This document shows positions 1 through 8,427 of a stretch of DNA of 64,000 nucleotides, piece by piece. How positions within the stretch are numbered: position 1 is the first letter of the stretch; each line of letters begins with the position of its first letter. Under the pieces are notes generated by a model. That model ran no database searches and was not told the DNA's origin. It saw nothing but the letters and a program-made list of their open reading frames with translations. Source of the stretch: Massilia niastensis DSM 21313 (GTDB lineage Bacteria > Pseudomonadota > Gammaproteobacteria > Burkholderiales > Burkholderiaceae_D); contig NZ_KB908089.1 in NCBI RefSeq assembly GCF_000382345.1, positions 1-64,000 on the forward strand, given 5' to 3'. The position numbers were made by a program, and so were the translations under genes.

Positions 1-252
1 CGATGACAGTGATGGCCGCAGCCATTGCACACCATGGGGGCGGCAGGATCCCTGCGCAGATCGATCCACACTGCGCCCGGCCGGCGCTCCAATTTCGATG
101 CAAAGAACCCTTCCCAGAACGGGAGGGCAAGATTATGATTCGTCATGAAAGCGGTGAGGATGAGCATTCTTTGTTGGTCGCACAACAAGTCTAGCTCGTC
201 TTCACCGCTTTCCCTTTTCTGGCGTTACTTCCCGCTAATCCGTGAAGAACCT
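1..252. other. Left-edge stretch without a supported gene
   Basis: No convincing coding region is visible. Short open frames exist on the + strand (about 3-194 and 145-333) but neither has a recognisable domain, and the second runs through the terminator-like hairpin at 300-324. The stretch probably contains the end of a transcript entering from the left, because a + strand terminator follows it. Confidence 0.4.
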
Positions 253-279
253 AAAAAAAGGCGGACCGTGAGGCCCGCC
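253..279 (-). terminator. Rho-independent terminator for the TonB receptor gene
   Basis: Read on the minus strand, an 8-bp GC stem (GGCGGGCC / GGTCCGCC, one G-T pair) with a 4-base loop is followed directly by seven T residues. It lies about 50 bases past the stop of the receptor gene that ends at 330, where its terminator would be expected. Confidence 0.8.
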
Positions 280-299
280 AAGAGGAGAGTACTGCGAAG

Positions 300-324
300 C
301 CCGGCCGGTGCGGTCGGGTTTTTT
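300..324 (+). terminator. Rho-independent terminator facing right
   Basis: On the + strand, CCCGGCCG and CGGTCGGG form an 8-bp stem with a 3-base loop, followed by six T residues. It would stop a rightward transcript coming from the left of the window before it runs antisense into the receptor gene. No gene it belongs to is visible here. Confidence 0.65.
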
Positions 325-329
325 GCTGC

Positions 330-2831
330 CTAGAAGCGGTAGTTCAGCGACACCTCGACCGCGCGGCCGAACAGCGGGCGGGCATTGATCGGACCGGTCG
401 CATTGCCGCCGGTCAGGCGCGAGTTGCCCTCGGTCAGGCCCAGCTCGTTGGTGACGTTGGTGGCGCTGACGCGGAACTCCAGCTTGTCGCCCAGCTCGGC
501 CAGCACGCCCAGGTCGAGCGTCTCGTAGGCCGGCAGGTATTGCTGGTTGGCCTGGTCGGCCCAGCGCGCGCCGATGCGGGCATAGGTGCCGTACAGGCGC
601 ACCGCATTGTTGTCGCCCACCGGGATCCGGTAGCTCGGCGAGAAGCGGTACTGGAGCTTCGGCTGGCGCTGGACGCGGTTGTCCTCGATCGCCGGATTGT
701 CCTTGTACTTGGAATCCTGCCAGTTGCCGCTCAGTTGCAGCTGCAGGCCGGCCAGCGGACGCAGCGCCAGTTCGAACTCGACGCCCTTGCCATCCGAACC
801 GCTCACCGAGTACAGCACGCCGCTGGTGGTGATCTGCTGGAACGAGATGCCGGTGAAGTCGGTGAAGTAGGCGTTCACGTAGGCGCTGTACAGCGGGGTC
901 GCGGTCTTGAAGCCGACTTCGAGCTGCTTGACCTTCGGCGTCGGCACGCGCGAGCGGTCGTCCAGCACGGCCTGGGTGCCGGCGTTGCGCATGTCGTCGA
1001 AGTAGATGAAGGTGTGGCCCTGGTTGGCGCGCACGAACACGCTGCTGTCGCGGGTCAGCTTGAGCAGGCCGCCGACGGTGAAGGAATTCACCGAATCCTC
1101 GCGCGACAGGCCGCTGAAGCTGCCGTTCGGCATCGAGGTGCCGTTGTTGTACAGGGTCAGCGGGTTGTTGTCCGGATCGACCGTGCCCAGGTTCGAGATC
1201 GAGGCGCTCAGGCGCTGCTTCTCGCGGCGGAAACCGGCGTCGAGCTTGATGCGCTCGCTCAGGCGCCATTCGTCGGCAATGAAGAAGGCCGTGTTGTCGC
1301 CGTTGTAGGAAGCGACCGGCGCGTAGAAGATATTGCCCTCCTTGCCCTTGTTCGAGACCACGGCGCCATTGTTCAGGCGTACGTCGACGAGGCGCGCCTG
1401 CGGGGTGGCCGTCATCAGGTGGCTATTGCCGAGGAACCAGACGTCGTCCGACGAGTAGTTCGCCACGAAGGCGCCGGCGGTCAGGGTGTGGTCCGCGCCG
1501 ATGTCCCTGCTGACCCGGAACTCGTCGGTGAAGGAGCGCAGCTTCTTCTCGACCGCCCACAGGCCGGCCTGGACGATCTGCTGGTTCGGATCGACGGCGC
1601 CGCCGCCGTTCGCATAGGTCATGGCGCCGCCCGTGGCGAGGACGCCGCCGGCCGCCGCCAGCGCGGCCGCGTTGCCGTTGGCCGCGGCGATGGCCGAGGA
1701 CAGGTACTCGCCCGCGCGCAGCGGATTGTTACCGGTGAACATGGCGATCGTGTTGAGGTCGGCGTCGAAGTAGTTGGCCTTGTTCGAGACTTGCCAGCCG
1801 TTCAGGTTCTGCTGGAATTCCGCGCCGAACACAGTCGATTTCAGGCCGCGGCCATCGCCCAGGTCGTAGTTCAGGGTGCGTCCCGGACCGGCTTCGACGG
1901 TGAAATTGCGCATTTCCTTGCTCATCAGGGTGCCGGTAAGCGGATCGAAGCCCGGAAACTCGGAGATCGAGCGGCCTTCGTTCGACGAGATCAGCGGCAC
2001 GCCGGTGTAGAAGGCATTCTTGTCGTCGGTAGCGCGCGCGTACAGGGTCAGCTCGCCCTGGTCGAGCTTGCGGGTCAGCGAGGCCGAGAGCTGGCCGCCG
2101 TCGTCGGCCGGGAAGCCCGACTTGCGCACGCCGTCGGTGATCCGGTAGAAGCCGCCGATCATGCCGTACCAGCCTTCGGCGAGCTTGCCGCTGTAGACGC
2201 CGTCGACCCGGCGCAGGTTGCCGGTGCCACCGGTGAAGCGGATATTGCCTTCCGCCGTGTCGCCGCCTTTCTTCATGATGAAGTTCATGGTCGCGCCGGG
2301 CTGGCCGACCGAATAGATGGTGCTCGGGCCGCCGCGCAGCACTTCGACGCGCTCGATGGTGTCGTCCAGGCGGAACGAGGACGAGCCTTCGAAGAAGGAC
2401 AGGACCGGCACCGGATAGATCGGGTTGCCGTTCAGCTGCACCGAGACGAAGGGCGAATCGCTGCCCGAGGGGAAGCCGCGCACCTCGATGTTGGCGCCCG
2501 ACTGGCCGCCGGTGGATTCGGCGTACACGCCCGGGACGATCTTCATGATGTCGGCGGTGCTGGTCGGCGCCGCCATCCGCAGCTGTTCCTCGGTGGCGGT
2601 GGTGATGCTGAAGGCGGCGTCGATCTTGCGGGTGCCGCTGGCCGACGCGGTGCCGGTGACGACGACCTGCTGGATTTCCTTCTCGACCGCGGTCGGCAGG
2701 GCGGGTGCGGCTTGCGCGGCCGTGGCCGGGGCCGCGCCGGTCTCCTGGGCCACGGCCTGGCAGTGCGCACCCAGGGCCAGGACGGCCAGGGCGATGGCGG
2801 ACAGTTGCGGGAACTGGGCTGTTGTTTTCAT
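330..2831 (-). CDS. TonB-dependent outer-membrane receptor, probably for maltose/alpha-glucosides
   Basis: An 833-residue outer-membrane gated channel. It has a Sec signal peptide (about residues 1-29, cleaved near AVAQ-ET), a TonB-box-like stretch (QQVVVTG, about 55-62), a plug domain (about 70-190, with IERVEVLRGG and PGATMNF) and a long beta-barrel ending in aromatic LNYRF, the usual C-terminal insertion signal. The start ATG at 2831 is preceded by GAGAG. The gene is divergent from a LacI regulator and across it from maltose phosphorylase, beta-phosphoglucomutase and an MFS permease. I therefore infer uptake of maltose or maltodextrin, as known for MalA-type receptors of Caulobacter. The plug also resembles siderophore receptors, so substrate rests on context alone. 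Confidence 0.88.
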   Translation of the reverse strand: MKTTAQFPQLSAIALAVLALGAHCQAVAQETGAAPATAAQAAPALPTAVEKEIQQVVVTGTASASGTRKIDAAFSITTATEEQLRMAAPTSTADIMKIVPGVYAESTGGQSGANIEVRGFPSGSDSPFVSVQLNGNPIYPVPVLSFFEGSSSFRLDDTIERVEVLRGGPSTIYSVGQPGATMNFIMKKGGDTAEGNIRFTGGTGNLRRVDGVYSGKLAEGWYGMIGGFYRITDGVRKSGFPADDGGQLSASLTRKLDQGELTLYARATDDKNAFYTGVPLISSNEGRSISEFPGFDPLTGTLMSKEMRNFTVEAGPGRTLNYDLGDGRGLKSTVFGAEFQQNLNGWQVSNKANYFDADLNTIAMFTGNNPLRAGEYLSSAIAAANGNAAALAAAGGVLATGGAMTYANGGGAVDPNQQIVQAGLWAVEKKLRSFTDEFRVSRDIGADHTLTAGAFVANYSSDDVWFLGNSHLMTATPQARLVDVRLNNGAVVSNKGKEGNIFYAPVASYNGDNTAFFIADEWRLSERIKLDAGFRREKQRLSASISNLGTVDPDNNPLTLYNNGTSMPNGSFSGLSREDSVNSFTVGGLLKLTRDSSVFVRANQGHTFIYFDDMRNAGTQAVLDDRSRVPTPKVKQLEVGFKTATPLYSAYVNAYFTDFTGISFQQITTSGVLYSVSGSDGKGVEFELALRPLAGLQLQLSGNWQDSKYKDNPAIEDNRVQRQPKLQYRFSPSYRIPVGDNNAVRLYGTYARIGARWADQANQQYLPAYETLDLGVLAELGDKLEFRVSATNVTNELGLTEGNSRLTGGNATGPINARPLFGRAVEVSLNYRF

Positions 2832-2946
2832 CGTAGTAGGCTCTCTGTTGTCATTGAAATTCGGCTACCGGCGGGCGTCTCCATCCCGCACGTTCTTGTA
2901 CGGATGTCTATCCAACAAGCAAAGACGTGTCATTGAAGCAAAGAAT

Positions 2947-2981
2947 GATATCGATGTCAACGTCATTGTTATCGATGTCAT
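2947..2981. promoter_or_regulatory. Two candidate LacI-family operators
   Basis: Two ATCGAT-centred imperfect palindromes, TGATATCGATGTCA (2947-2960) and TGTTATCGATGTCA (2968-2981), lie with centres 21 bp apart, two helical turns. They sit between the divergent receptor and LacI genes. A palindrome with a central CG is typical of LacI-family operators. An exact copy of the second site lies at 4135-4148 in the phosphorylase start region. Assignment to the neighbouring regulator is inference. Confidence 0.6.
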
Positions 2982-2988
2982 TTAATGT

Positions 2989-3015
2989 CGACAAAACAAA
3001 AAAGTCTGTCATAAT
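2989..3015 (+). promoter_or_regulatory. Weak candidate promoter of the LacI gene
   Basis: TCGACA (2989-2994) and CATAAT (3010-3015) resemble -35 and -10 elements with a short 15-base spacer. Transcription would begin near 3022, leaving about 20 bases of leader before the ATG at 3044. This favours that start over the ATG at 3014, which overlaps the -10 element. Confidence 0.3.
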
Positions 3016-3043
3016 GCGTTCCACGTCAAAAAGTGATTTCAGC

Positions 3044-4066
<1,023 letters not shown>

Positions 4067-4126
4067 CCCCCGACCATCACCCCAGGCCAACGCCGTCCTG
4101 AAGGCGGCCACAACGAGGAAACAGAA

Positions 4127-6442
4127 GTGCGAAATGTTATCGATGTCATCGACCAGCCAGCGCCCGAACCGTGGCGTATCCGCGAAACCGCGCCGGGCGC
4201 TGCGCGCGCCTTCCTGCATGAAACCCTGTTCGCGCTCGGAAACGGCTATATCGGCATGCGCGGCACCCAGGAGGAGGGCGGCGGCGCCGGGCTCGAGGGA
4301 ACTTACCTGAACGGCTTCTACGAGAACGAAGCCATCCACTATCCCGAAAATGCCTACGGCCTGGCGCGCACCAACGAGTTCATGCTGAACGTGCCGAACG
4401 CCAAGTGCGTCAAGCTGACGGTCGCCGGCGAACGCTTCGGCCTCGAGCGCGGCGTGCTTGCCTACGAGCGCAGCCTCGACTTCCGCCACGGCGTACTGGA
4501 ACGGCGCGTGGAGTGGGAAGCGGGCGGCGGCCAGCGCGTCCGGATCGAGAGCCGGCGCCTGGTCTGCTTCGGCCGCAAGCACGTGGCGGCGATCGAGTAC
4601 CGGGTCACCGCCCTGACCGACTGCGGCCCGGTGCGCCTGGAAGCGCGGATCGACAGCGAGGTCACCAACCTGCAGGCCGGGGACGATCCGCGCGTGGGTT
4701 CGGCCGTCACCGGCCCGGCGCTGCACCCGGTGCGGCGTGAAGGCAGCGCGAGCGGCGCCCTGCTGCTGCAGCGCACCCGCAACAGCGGCTTCCTGCTGGC
4801 GACCGGCATCGAATGCGTCGCCGCCGGCGTGGCGGGCATCGCGGCCAGCGCGATCGAGGACGGCCGCGCCTTCGAGGCGACGCTGGCCGCCGGCGACAGC
4901 CTGGTCGTGCACAAGTTCATTGCCTACGTCAGCTCGCGCGACCTGGACGAGGAAGCGGTGCCGGTCCACACCCGCGCCGAACTGGCGCGCGCCTCGGCCG
5001 ACGGTTTCGCCACCCTGGTCGCGGAACAGCAGGCCTACCTCGACACCTTCTGGCGCGAAGCCGACGTGACGATCGAGGGCGACGACGCGCTGCAGCAGGG
5101 CGTGCGCTTCAACCAGTACCACCTGCTGCAATCGGTCGGCCGCGACGGCAAGACCAACATCGCGGCCAAGGGCGTCACCGGCGAAGGCTACGAGGGCCAT
5201 TATTTCTGGGACACCGAGATCTACGTGTTCCCCTTCTTCCTGTTCTCGCGTCCCGAGATCGCGCGCGCGCTGCTGCAGTACCGCTACAACGGCCTGCCCA
5301 AGGCGCGCGAGCGGGCGCGCCAGATGTCGCACACGACGGGCGCGCTCTACCCGTGGCGCACCATCGCGGGCGAGGAATGCTCGGCCTATTATCCGGCCGG
5401 CACCGCCCAGTACCACATCAACGCCGACGTCGCCTACTCGATCCGCCTGTACCTGAACGCCACCGGCGACTTCGACTTCATCGCGCAGTACGGCGCCGAG
5501 ATCGTGCTGGAGACGGCGCGCATCTGGCTAGGTGTCGGCAGCTACGACCGCGAAGGGCGCTTCTGCATCAACGCGGTCACCGGTCCGGACGAATACACGG
5601 CCGTGGTCAACAACAACTACTACACCAACGCCATGGCGCGCATGCACATGGGCTTCGCCGCCGACATCGCCGAACGCCTGCGCGCCGAGCGCCCCGGCGA
5701 CTACGCGCGCCTTGCCGCCGCCATCGGACTCGAGGAGAGCGAGATCGCCGCATGGCGCGCCGCCGGCGCCGCGATGCGCCTGCCCTACGACACCCGGCTC
5801 GGCATCCACGAGCAGGACGACAGCTTCCTGAGCAAGAAGCCCTGGGACTTCGCCGCCACCCCGGCCGACAAGTACCCGCTGCTGCTGCACTACCACCCGC
5901 TGGTGATCTACCGCCACCAGGTGTGCAAGCAGGCCGACGTGGTGCTGGCCCTGCTGCTGCTGTCCGAGGAGTTCAAGCTGGACGACAAGCGGCGCGACTT
6001 CGACTTCTACGAGGCGGTCACCACCCACGATTCCTCGCTCTCCTCGTGCATCTTCAGCATCGTGGCCGGCGAAGTGGGCTACGACGACAAGGCCTACCGC
6101 TACTTCATGGAGACCGCGCGCCTGGACCTGGACAACACCCACGCCAACACCGAGTACGGCGTGCACACGGCGGCGATGGCCGGCACCTGGCTGGGCGTCG
6201 CCTACGGCTTCGGCGGCATGCGCCTGTCCGAAGAGGGCCTGCGCTTCGCACCACGGCTGCCGCAGCAGTGGACGGGCTACCGCTTCCAGGTCCACGTGCA
6301 GGGCGCGCTGCTGGCGGTGAGCGTCAGCGGCGCGGGCGCCGAATACCGCCTGGTCGACGGCGAGCAGATCGCTTTCACCCACTACGACAAGGCGCTGCGG
6401 CTGACGCGCGCCGAACCACTGGCACGCATGGAGGCGGCATGA
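4127..6442 (+). CDS. GH65 maltose phosphorylase-type glycoside phosphorylase
   Basis: A 771-residue cytoplasmic enzyme that would cleave maltose with inorganic phosphate into glucose and beta-glucose 1-phosphate. It has the GH65 layout: N-terminal beta-sandwich (about 1-270, ALGNGYIGMRG), a linker and an (alpha/alpha)6 barrel with GHYFWDTEIYVFPFF (about 360-375). The motif TGPDEY contains Glu489, matching the catalytic acid Glu487 known for Lactobacillus brevis maltose phosphorylase. The start is GTG at 4127 after GAGGAAAC. A candidate LacI operator overlaps codons 3-8. The stop overlaps the next start by four bases (ATGA), so the two products are translationally coupled. Trehalose or kojibiose phosphorylase are alternatives within GH65; coupling to beta-phosphoglucomutase fits all of them. 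Confidence 0.9.
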   Translation: MRNVIDVIDQPAPEPWRIRETAPGAARAFLHETLFALGNGYIGMRGTQEEGGGAGLEGTYLNGFYENEAIHYPENAYGLARTNEFMLNVPNAKCVKLTVAGERFGLERGVLAYERSLDFRHGVLERRVEWEAGGGQRVRIESRRLVCFGRKHVAAIEYRVTALTDCGPVRLEARIDSEVTNLQAGDDPRVGSAVTGPALHPVRREGSASGALLLQRTRNSGFLLATGIECVAAGVAGIAASAIEDGRAFEATLAAGDSLVVHKFIAYVSSRDLDEEAVPVHTRAELARASADGFATLVAEQQAYLDTFWREADVTIEGDDALQQGVRFNQYHLLQSVGRDGKTNIAAKGVTGEGYEGHYFWDTEIYVFPFFLFSRPEIARALLQYRYNGLPKARERARQMSHTTGALYPWRTIAGEECSAYYPAGTAQYHINADVAYSIRLYLNATGDFDFIAQYGAEIVLETARIWLGVGSYDREGRFCINAVTGPDEYTAVVNNNYYTNAMARMHMGFAADIAERLRAERPGDYARLAAAIGLEESEIAAWRAAGAAMRLPYDTRLGIHEQDDSFLSKKPWDFAATPADKYPLLLHYHPLVIYRHQVCKQADVVLALLLLSEEFKLDDKRRDFDFYEAVTTHDSSLSSCIFSIVAGEVGYDDKAYRYFMETARLDLDNTHANTEYGVHTAAMAGTWLGVAYGFGGMRLSEEGLRFAPRLPQQWTGYRFQVHVQGALLAVSVSGAGAEYRLVDGEQIAFTHYDKALRLTRAEPLARMEAA
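4135..4148. promoter_or_regulatory. Third candidate LacI operator, inside the phosphorylase start
   Basis: TGTTATCGATGTCA, identical over 14 bases to the site at 2968-2981, begins eight bases after the GTG start of the phosphorylase gene. It could bind the same regulator as a roadblock or looping site. The protein it encodes (NVIDVID) is at the variable N-terminus, so coding constraint does not obviously explain the match. Confidence 0.5.
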
Positions 6443-7092
6443 GCAAACGGATGAGCAGGTTCACGGCGGTCATTTTCGACCTCGACGGTGTCATCACCGA
6501 CACCGCACATTATCATTACCTGGCCTGGAAGCGCCTGGCCGACACCGTGGACGCGCCCTTCGACGAGGACTTCAACGAGCAGCTCAAGGGCGTGGACCGC
6601 ATGGGCTCCCTCGAGCTGATCCTGGCGCGCGCCCCGCGCTCGTTTACGCCGGAGGAAAAGCTGGCGCTGGCCGACGCCAAGAACCGCCATTACCAGGAAC
6701 TGATTTCGACCATGACGCCGTCCGACCTGCTGCCCGGCGCCCTGGGCGCCCTCGACGCGGTGCGCGCGGCCGGCCTGAAGACCGGCCTGGCCTCGGTCAG
6801 CAAGAATGCCTTCACGGTGCTCGACCGGCTCGGGATCCGCGACCGCTTCGACACCGTGGTCGACGCGGCCCGGATCGCGAACAGCAAGCCGCATCCGGAG
6901 ATCTTCCTGACGGCGGCCAGCCAGCTCGGCGTCGCGCCGGCGGACTGCCTGGGCGTCGAGGATGCGGTGGCGGGCATCGCGTCGATCCGCGACGCCGGCA
7001 TGTTCGCGCTCGGGGTGGGGCGGCCCGAAGTGCTGACCCGGGCCGACCGGGTGATCGCTTCGATGCAGGAATTCAGGCTGGAAGACTACTGA
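6439..7092 (+). CDS. pgmB: Beta-phosphoglucomutase
   Basis: A 217-residue HAD-superfamily mutase that converts beta-glucose 1-phosphate, made by the upstream phosphorylase, to glucose 6-phosphate for glycolysis. Motif I is FDLDGVITDT with nucleophile Asp14 and acid/base Asp16, followed by the family-typical HxxAWKRLAD of the cap domain. GLKTGLASVSKN holds motif II, SKPHPEIF motif III and GVEDAVAG motif IV. Length is normal. The ATG overlaps the stop of the phosphorylase gene by four bases. Adjacent GH65-pgmB pairs are a well-known signature of phosphorolytic maltose or trehalose use. Confidence 0.93.
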   Translation: MSKRMSRFTAVIFDLDGVITDTAHYHYLAWKRLADTVDAPFDEDFNEQLKGVDRMGSLELILARAPRSFTPEEKLALADAKNRHYQELISTMTPSDLLPGALGALDAVRAAGLKTGLASVSKNAFTVLDRLGIRDRFDTVVDAARIANSKPHPEIFLTAASQLGVAPADCLGVEDAVAGIASIRDAGMFALGVGRPEVLTRADRVIASMQEFRLEDY

Positions 7093-7094
7093 CA

Positions 7095-7124
7095 GTAGGG
7101 TGGGCGGGAATCCACCCACCCTAC
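7095..7124. repeat. Perfect 10-bp inverted repeat between pgmB and the permease
   Basis: GTAGGGTGGG (7095-7104) and CCCACCCTAC (7115-7124) form a strong hairpin with a 10-base loop two bases after the pgmB stop. No T-run follows, so it is more likely an extragenic palindrome or an mRNA stability/attenuation element within the operon than a full terminator. It resembles the REP-like GTAGGGTGGGC elements found in many proteobacterial genomes. Confidence 0.6.
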
Positions 7125-7157
7125 AGCACGCACACCACTTATAACAAAGGAGACAGC

Positions 7158-8420
7158 GTGAACAAACGGCGCATTTTGCTGGCACTATTCCTCATCTACT
7201 TCATGTTCGCCATCCTGCTCAACAGCGTGGGCACGGTGATCCTGCAGGTGGTGAACAACTACGGCGTCGACAAGTCCTCGGCCAGCGTGCTCGAAGGCTT
7301 CAAGGACCTGCCGATCGCGATCGTATCCTTCCTGGTCGCGTCGATGCTGCCGCGCTTCGGCTACAAGCGCGCGATGCTGGTGGCCCTGGCGATCGTCGCC
7401 TGCGCCACCCTGGCCATGCCGCTGTTCCCGGGCTTCGGCACCGCCAAGCTGCTGTTCCTGTGCACCGGCGTGGCCTTCGCCCTGGTCAAGGTGTCGGTGT
7501 ACACCACGGTCGGCCTGGTCGCTCAGGACCGCAAGCAGCACGCCGGCATCATGAACACCCTGGAAGGCTTCTTCATGATCGGGGTCCTGAGCGCCTACTG
7601 GATCTTCGGTTATTTCATGGGATCGAACGATCCGACCTCGAACGCCTGGCTGGACGTCTACTGGCTGCTGTCGGCGCTGTGCGCGCTGACCTTCGTGCTG
7701 GTGCTGTTCACCCGCTTCGACGAGAGCGAGGCGGCGCCCGCGGCCAGCCGCGGCCCGGCGCAGGACTTCCTCGACATGCTGCGCCTGTTCATGCGTCCGC
7801 TGGTGTGCGTGTTCGTGCTGACCGCCTTCCTGTACGTGCTGATCGAGCAGAGCGTGGGCACCTGGCTGCCGACCTTCAACAACGAGATCCTCAAGCTGCC
7901 GGCTGCGATGAGCGTGCAGGTGACCAGCATCTTCGCCTTCTGCCTGGCCGTGGGCCGGCTGTCGGCGGGCTACATCATGCGCCGCCTGGACTGGTTTCCG
8001 GTGATGGTCGGCTGCGTGCTGGCGATGGGCGCCACCATCCTGCTGGCGCTGCCCCTGAGCCACGGGGTGGCCCACGATCCGCAGGTGAGCTGGACCAGCG
8101 CGCCGCTGGCGGCCTTCGTGTTCCCGCTGATCGGCCTGTTCATGGCGCCGATCTACCCGGGCATCAATTCGGTCATGCTCAGTTCCCTGCCGCGTCGCCA
8201 GCACGCGCCGATGACGGGCCTGCTGGTGATCTTCTCGGCCCTGGGCGGCACCACCGGCTCCCTGATCACGGGCTACGTGTTCGGGCGCTTCAGCGGCCAG
8301 TTCGCGTTCTACCTGACCCTGGTGCCGATTGCGCTGGTGCTGGTGGGGCTGTTCTACTTCCGGCGCCAGGTCGAGCGCAGCGCGGGCGCGGGCCCGGCCC
8401 AGGCGGCCAGCGCCGCCTGA
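7158..8420 (+). CDS. MFS sugar permease
   Basis: A 420-residue inner-membrane major facilitator with about 12 hydrophobic segments (first at residues 6-28), a central hydrophilic loop (about 188-208) and RFGYKRAML in the 2-3 loop in place of the classic MFS motif A. GTG start at 7158 follows AAAGGAGACAGC, a good ribosome site. It lies 65 bp after pgmB on the same strand, separated by a hairpin. Context suggests it carries maltose or another alpha-glucoside from the periplasm to the phosphorylase, replacing the MalFGK ABC importer. The gene ends seven bases before a convergent EAL gene. The exact sugar cannot be read from sequence. Confidence 0.85.
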   Translation: MNKRRILLALFLIYFMFAILLNSVGTVILQVVNNYGVDKSSASVLEGFKDLPIAIVSFLVASMLPRFGYKRAMLVALAIVACATLAMPLFPGFGTAKLLFLCTGVAFALVKVSVYTTVGLVAQDRKQHAGIMNTLEGFFMIGVLSAYWIFGYFMGSNDPTSNAWLDVYWLLSALCALTFVLVLFTRFDESEAAPAASRGPAQDFLDMLRLFMRPLVCVFVLTAFLYVLIEQSVGTWLPTFNNEILKLPAAMSVQVTSIFAFCLAVGRLSAGYIMRRLDWFPVMVGCVLAMGATILLALPLSHGVAHDPQVSWTSAPLAAFVFPLIGLFMAPIYPGINSVMLSSLPRRQHAPMTGLLVIFSALGGTTGSLITGYVFGRFSGQFAFYLTLVPIALVLVGLFYFRRQVERSAGAGPAQAASAA

Positions 8421-8427
8421 GGCGGCG

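Noticed and set aside
145..333. Small + strand gene at the left edge
   Set aside because: The frame runs through two terminator hairpins and has no recognisable protein features.
540..2936. Very long open frame antisense to the TonB receptor gene
   Set aside because: GC-rich codon structure opens long frames on the opposite strand. The translation is Arg/Ala/Gly-rich with no domain, while the minus frame is a clear receptor.
2849..2937. TGTCATTGAA direct repeat (2849-2858 and 2928-2937) as regulator sites
   Set aside because: Ten bases, not palindromic and 79 bases apart; the ATCGAT palindromes explain the region better.
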